From contig PKVW01000014.1 in the NCBI GenBank assembly GCA_003131585.1, positions 18,074-82,073 of the forward strand: DNA of 64,000 nt, read 5' to 3'. The notes under the pieces were generated by a model, which was not told the origin of the DNA, made no database searches, and saw only the letters and a program-made list of their open reading frames with translations. Positions 60,189-64,000 of the stretch are shown one piece after another (the stretch's first letter is position 1; every line of letters begins with the position of its first letter). Source of the DNA: Acidobacteriaceae bacterium. GTDB taxonomy: Bacteria > Acidobacteriota > Terriglobia > Terriglobales > Acidobacteriaceae. Made by a program: the position numbers and the translations under genes.

Positions 60189-60899
60189 CTACGGTTGGAA
60201 GAAGTTCTTGAATTCCGAGAATACCGCCTCCGGCAGTCCTTGCCGTTTCGATTTCCGTTTGAATCCTAAATCGTGACCTGCGCCTTCGACGGGCAGAAGA
60301 GCCGTCTTCGCTGGGATTAGCTTCAATGCTTGCTGAACCTCCGCGATCGAACCGAAGGGATCGCGCGTGCCCTGAACGAACAGGGTGGGGGTGAGCAGAT
60401 TGAAAAGATGCTGGGTGCGGAGCTGGTCAGGTTTGCGGGGAGGATGCAGAGGATACGACAACAGGAGCAGACCGGCGGCCAATGCCGGGGCTTCTTCCGG
60501 GGCTTCTTCCGGGCCTTCTCCCGGAAGCTCGGCACAGAGCATGCTCGATTGCCGTCCGCCGTAGGAAAGGCCGCCGAGAAAGACGCGGCCGGTGGCCGCA
60601 TTCTTGAGCGCCATGAGCGCATTCTTCAGGCCGTCGCGATCGCGTTTGGCTTCGCCCGGCCCGGGCGGACCGTAGGGCCGATCCTGACGGTACGGCAGAT
60701 CGCAGCGCAGCACGATGAAGCCCGCGTCGGCGAAAGTTTCCGCCAGGGCAATCAGCAGAGGAGCCTGGCAGTTCGACCCGGCGCCGTGAGTCAGAACAAG
60801 TCCTCTGCCGTTGGGATTGGCGGGGCGATGCAGAAGGCCGCGGACGAACGGGTCCGCCGAAACATCGGTAAAAACCTGCGGGCTCGATTCTCCGGACAT
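60189..60899 (-). CDS. Alpha/beta hydrolase of the KANL3/Tex30 type
   Basis: 236 aa. The nucleophile elbow GGLSYGGRQSS, the charge-relay Asp in QGTRDPFGS and the His in GAGHDLGFKRK form a complete triad. VLTHGAGSNCQAPLL is the oxyanion-side loop. A GEGPEEAPEEAPALAAG repeat insertion (residues ~135-150) is a low-complexity addition. The substrate is unknown. Confidence 0.85.
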   Translation of the reverse strand: MSGESSPQVFTDVSADPFVRGLLHRPANPNGRGLVLTHGAGSNCQAPLLIALAETFADAGFIVLRCDLPYRQDRPYGPPGPGEAKRDRDGLKNALMALKNAATGRVFLGGLSYGGRQSSMLCAELPGEGPEEAPEEAPALAAGLLLLSYPLHPPRKPDQLRTQHLFNLLTPTLFVQGTRDPFGSIAEVQQALKLIPAKTALLPVEGAGHDLGFKRKSKRQGLPEAVFSEFKNFFQP

Positions 60900-60920
60900 G
60901 AACGGTGGCTGAAAGCGATC

Positions 60921-61211
60921 TTATACCGTGACTTCCTCCAGCTTCTCATAGACTTTCAGGATGTGAATCTCATTTCCCAATCGGGCCCAGCAGCGAAGCG
61001 CCTCGGGATCTTCTTGCGCCGCTCCGCGAGCCTGCTCGGAGTTCCAGTAACGAAGCAGCACGTAGTGAGAGTCGCCGCTGCGGTAAAGAAGATCGCGGCC
61101 GTATCCTTTGTTCGCGACAATGGCATTCAGTTCGCGGATGGTTGCCAGGGAAGCGGCCTCCATGCCGGGCAGAGGCTCCCAGATCGCGACCGACAGGTAT
61201 TCCTGCGACAT
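60921..61211 (-). CDS. Small ABM-like (dimeric alpha/beta barrel) protein
   Basis: 96 aa. YLSVAIWEPLPGMEAASLATIREL and SHYVLLRYWNSEQARGAAQED follow the alternating pattern of antibiotic-biosynthesis monooxygenase-like folds. No heme or catalytic residues were recognised, so the function is unknown. It sits between pyk and the hydrolase gene on the same strand, ten bases after pyk. Confidence 0.7.
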   Translation of the reverse strand: MSQEYLSVAIWEPLPGMEAASLATIRELNAIVANKGYGRDLLYRSGDSHYVLLRYWNSEQARGAAQEDPEALRCWARLGNEIHILKVYEKLEEVTV

Positions 61212-61220
61212 ACTTCGCGA

Positions 61221-62789
61221 TTATAGCTTCTGGCGTGTGCCGGGGCGCTTGCGTGGGGAATTTGTGGCGGCGCTCGCCTCGGCAGACGTGACCATGTGCA
61301 AACGCATGAAGTTGGTGGAACCGGAAGCCTGGCGGGTGCCGGCGACCACTCCCAGCACGTCTCCGGGCTTGAGCACGCCGCGGCTCAACAGCTCTTGCTC
61401 GGCCAGAAGAACCATGTTCTCGGTGGAAAGGGCCCGGGCGCATTTCATGGGATGCGCGCCCCAGTACAGGTTGGTGCGCTGGGCCACGGTCGAGTTGTGA
61501 GTAAAGGCATAGATGGCGGCCTGCGGCCGGTATTTGGAAATCATGCGGGCAGTGTTGCCGGTCTCGGTGAAAACGGCGATCGCGCCCATGGGCAGGTCTT
61601 CGGCCGCGTGGGCGATGGATTCGCAAATGGTTTCAGCGACGGAGAGGCCGTGACGGTCGCGGCGGCGGCGGGGCAGCGTGAACTCTCCCATGTTGCTTTC
61701 GGCCTCGATCACGATGCGCGACATCATAGCGACCGCTTCGCGGGGATAGCGGCCGCTGGCGGTTTCCCCCGACAGCATAACCGAATCGGAGCCGTCGAAG
61801 ATGGCATTGGCCACGTCACTGGCCTCGGCGCGCGTGGGGCGCGGGTTCTCGATCATCGACTCGAGCATTTGCGTGGCCGTGATCACCGGCTTGCGCCAAA
61901 CGGCTGCGCGGCGGATTACGTGCTTCTGAATGACCGGAACTTTTTCCGGCGCCATTTCCACGCCCAGATCGCCGCGCGCGACCATCACGCCATCGGCGGC
62001 CTCGAGGATTTCTTCGAGGTGGTCGATGGCCTGCGGCTTCTCCAGTTTGGCGATTAAGGGAGTGTCGCTGCCGTGGCCGATGACAATTTGCTTGACCATG
62101 TTCACGTCGGCGGCGGAGCGCACGAAGGAGAGCGCCACCGCGTCGACGCCGTGCTCCAGGCCGAACTCGAGATCCCTGCGGTCTTTTTCGGTCATGGCAG
62201 GAATCGACAAAGCAGTTCCGGGCAGATTGATGCCCTGATGTTCGCCCAGAGTTCCACCATTCAAAACGTCGCAGATTACATCCTTGCCGCGCACCGTGCG
62301 CACGCGCAATTCGATCAGGCCATCGCACAGAAGAATGCGCGTACCGGGAGCGACCTCGCGGGCAAGATCGGAAAAAGTGGTGGAAATGCGCGCCGCGGTG
62401 CCGGAAATGTCGCGCGGAGTAATGATCACGGTTGAGCCGCTCTTCAGCAGCACAGGGTCGTGGCGCTCCAGGCGTCCAGTGCGGATCTTGGGACCTTGCA
62501 AATCCTGCAGGATGCAGACGGTGCGGTTTTCCTTGGCAGCGGCGCGACGCAGGCGTTCGATGTAGCCGGCGTGATCCGCGTGCGAGCCGTGGGAAAAATT
62601 CAGGCGGGCAACATCCATGCCTAGACGAAGCAGGTCGCGCATCGCCGCCTCGGAGTGGCAGGCCGGGCCGATGGTGCAGATGATCTTGGCGCGGCGGGCG
62701 GCGGGGGCTCTGGAAGGTACGGGAGATAAAAGGGAACTTTCCGCGTTGAGCAAGTTTTCTGTCTCGAGTTCTGGCTTGGTGGACTTCAC
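61221..62789 (-). CDS. pyk: Pyruvate kinase
   Basis: 522 aa, ATP-forming step from PEP. KIICTIGPACHSEAAMRDLL, MDVARLNFSHGSHADH, DLQGPKIRTG, DGVMVARGDLGVEM, the metal Glu in AKLEKPQAI and VITATQMLESMIENPRPTRAE are the family blocks. GTG 62789 follows GAGGAAAA, giving a good ribosome site. The C-terminal ~20 residues are an Arg/Ser/Thr extension. Confidence 0.96.
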   Translation of the reverse strand: MKSTKPELETENLLNAESSLLSPVPSRAPAARRAKIICTIGPACHSEAAMRDLLRLGMDVARLNFSHGSHADHAGYIERLRRAAAKENRTVCILQDLQGPKIRTGRLERHDPVLLKSGSTVIITPRDISGTAARISTTFSDLAREVAPGTRILLCDGLIELRVRTVRGKDVICDVLNGGTLGEHQGINLPGTALSIPAMTEKDRRDLEFGLEHGVDAVALSFVRSAADVNMVKQIVIGHGSDTPLIAKLEKPQAIDHLEEILEAADGVMVARGDLGVEMAPEKVPVIQKHVIRRAAVWRKPVITATQMLESMIENPRPTRAEASDVANAIFDGSDSVMLSGETASGRYPREAVAMMSRIVIEAESNMGEFTLPRRRRDRHGLSVAETICESIAHAAEDLPMGAIAVFTETGNTARMISKYRPQAAIYAFTHNSTVAQRTNLYWGAHPMKCARALSTENMVLLAEQELLSRGVLKPGDVLGVVAGTRQASGSTNFMRLHMVTSAEASAATNSPRKRPGTRQKL

Positions 62790-62894
62790 TTTTTCCTCGG
62801 GCGGTCCCTCAGGGGCTTAAAGCCCACACTTCTCTTGCTCGCTTTGCGGCACGGCTGGAAAGGCGTCTCTTCCCAAACACTTATGAGACGAGTA

Positions 62895-63764
62895 CTACTC
62901 CGCCGCTCTGGGACCAATAATCGCAGTCAACTCTTTTCCCAGCATGGCGCGGGGGAACAGCATGGCGTTGAATTCCGCTCCCACGAGAATCACCAGGGAA
63001 ACCATGTACATCCAGACCAGCAGGGCGATGGCGGCGCCGAGCGATCCGTAAATAACGCTGTAGTCGGCATAGTGCTTCAAGTAGAAGCCAAACAGCAGGG
63101 TCGTCGAGAACCACATGCCGGTGGCGAGTGTCGCGCCCGGGATTACGCTGTGCCAGGGCTGGGTGCGCGGAACCGCGTTGTGATAAATGAGCGCAATCAC
63201 CGCAATGCTGGTAAGGGTCGCAATCAGCCAACGGAGGGAGGCCCACATCAGCAGGATGTACGGACTGAATTCCCGCGCGGTATAGAACAGAATGCTGGTT
63301 TCGATCTTGCTGCCGAAGGCCACCAGCAAGGTGGCGAAGGTCATGGGAAGTAGCGCGAAGATGACGAGCAAAAATGCGATCATCCGCTCCTTCACCAGAC
63401 CCCAGATTTTCGGCAGCTCGTAACAGCGGCGGAAGCCGTCCATCCAGGAAATCATGACGCCGGAGGCGGTCCACAGCGTCAGCAGGGACACGGTGATGAG
63501 CAGGCCCACCGAACGTTGCGCCGCGTCCCGCAGAAAATTCATGGTGGCGCTGCTGCCCGCCGGCAAAATATGGGACAGAGCATAGGAGATTTCCCGCAGG
63601 AAGGGCGCGCCCTTGCGCCATGTGGCCAGCGCCGACCCCACCACCAGCAGCGCGGGGAAAAAAGTAAGAATGGAGGAATAGGCGCAAGCTTTGGCGGTGC
63701 CGAAGGCATCGTGCTGAAAAGCACGCCAGAGGGCCAGCCGCAGAAGTCGTAGAAAGCGCAGCAT
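62895..63764 (-). CDS. YihY/BrkB-family membrane protein
   Basis: 289 aa from ATG 63764 (AGGG upstream). Six hydrophobic segments carry the family landmarks: AYSSILTFFPALLVVGSALA, LTLWTASGVMISWMDGFRRCY, HSVIPGATLATGMWFSTTLLFGFYLKHY and YGSLGAAIALLVWMYMVSLVILVGAEFNA. Some family members were named for RNase BN by error; the transport role is unknown. Starts at 63857 and 63899 are in frame; the latter would lie in the dispersed repeat. Confidence 0.87.
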   Translation of the reverse strand: MLRFLRLLRLALWRAFQHDAFGTAKACAYSSILTFFPALLVVGSALATWRKGAPFLREISYALSHILPAGSSATMNFLRDAAQRSVGLLITVSLLTLWTASGVMISWMDGFRRCYELPKIWGLVKERMIAFLLVIFALLPMTFATLLVAFGSKIETSILFYTAREFSPYILLMWASLRWLIATLTSIAVIALIYHNAVPRTQPWHSVIPGATLATGMWFSTTLLFGFYLKHYADYSVIYGSLGAAIALLVWMYMVSLVILVGAEFNAMLFPRAMLGKELTAIIGPRAAE

Positions 63765-63865
63765 CGCTGGCCCTAGCTTATGTCCGGAAGGCGCGGGGCG
63801 CAATGAGGGAAGCGGGCCGGGTTCCTCGAATTGCAATCGCTTTGGGTTTGCGTGCATCGAATAAA

Positions 63866-64000
63866 AGGAAGCGAGCCAAACGCGCTTATTGGGTGGCAAA
63901 GAACGCGACCCGTCGACTCGCTTCGCTTGCTCAGGGCAGGCTCCCTGGCGCGGCTCACCTAGATCCTTCGCCGCGCAAAGAACGCTTGCTCAGGATGACA
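63866..64000. repeat. Dispersed ~135-bp repeat, copy 2 (inverted, runs to the window edge)
   Basis: Reverse-complement partner of 11490-11632, sharing AAGCGAGCCAAAC, GGCAAAGAACGCGACCC, CTTGCTCAGGGCAGGC and CCGCGCAAAGAACGCTTG. It ends in GCTCAGGATGACA, a motif I have often seen in acidobacterial intergenic repeats. Confidence 0.8.

Noticed and set aside
1..64000. CRISPR array
   Set aside because: The tandem repeats found (8215, 31983, 41566, 59432) have short or no spacers and no cas genes are present.
1..64000. Prophage or large genomic island
   Set aside because: No integrase, capsid, terminase or att-like pair was seen; tRNA-Val has no adjacent integrase or direct repeat.

Overview
The window reads as a chromosome segment of an Acidobacteria subdivision 1 type bacterium (Terriglobia; Koribacter/Sulfotelmatobacter-like). 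This is inferred from gene content, not from a marker-gene comparison. The evidence is high GC, a Gram-negative envelope gene set (waaA, lpxK, heptose genes, bamD-like, OmpA), secreted 'GloVer' and FG-GAP/choice-of-anchor proteins that are common in that group, and many small dispersed palindromic repeats. Most of the window is housekeeping. Two stretches (about 46.7-48.5 kb and 55.6-57.9 kb) are accessory and carry transposon-like anatomy.

Layout. 0-8 kb: end of an M20 peptidase, an OmpA-domain protein, a four-PAS sigma-54 activator, a secreted TPR protein and a STAS/pseudo-receiver fusion. 8-14 kb: a minus-strand lipopolysaccharide block (waaA, lpxK, hldA, hldC, waaC-like, methyltransferase) supplying Kdo transfer, lipid A 4'-phosphorylation and ADP-heptose synthesis and transfer. 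14-16 kb: yraN and galT. 15.9-22.5 kb: a complete isc operon in the classical order iscR-iscS-iscU-iscA-hscB-hscA-fdx-iscX, with a 27-bp palindrome resembling a type 1 IscR operator upstream. 22.7-32.3 kb: a small Cys protein, a receiver protein, tsaD, cca, a DciA-like protein, gatC-gatA, an FmdE-like protein, cysS, pgsA and tRNA-Val(GAC). 32.5-46.5 kb: comEC, an RlmD-type methyltransferase, a DUF4034-like protein, an HI0933 flavoprotein, coaX, birA, nadC and valS. 48.5-53 kb: a receiver with a very long low-complexity tail, a BamD-like lipoprotein and rpe. 57.9-64 kb: a GGDEF protein, a 53-aa zinc-finger protein, a hydrolase, pyk and a BrkB-family protein.

Mobile DNA. An IS1595-like element (55760-57892) has matching terminal inverted repeats, an exact 8-bp target duplication, a transposase and two passenger ORFs. 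It interrupts a dispersed repeat whose uninterrupted copy lies at 26244-26450. A second unit (46721-48490) has about 30-40-bp inverted termini, is immediately bracketed by 14-bp direct repeats, and contains only a secreted seven-repeat GloVer protein and no transposase. It is the strongest candidate for something undescribed. A further family of about 135-140 bp occurs at 11490-11632 and, inverted, at the right edge. Palindromes built from short repeated words fill many intergenic gaps.

All calls come from reading the sequence by eye. No database search, alignment or structure prediction was run.
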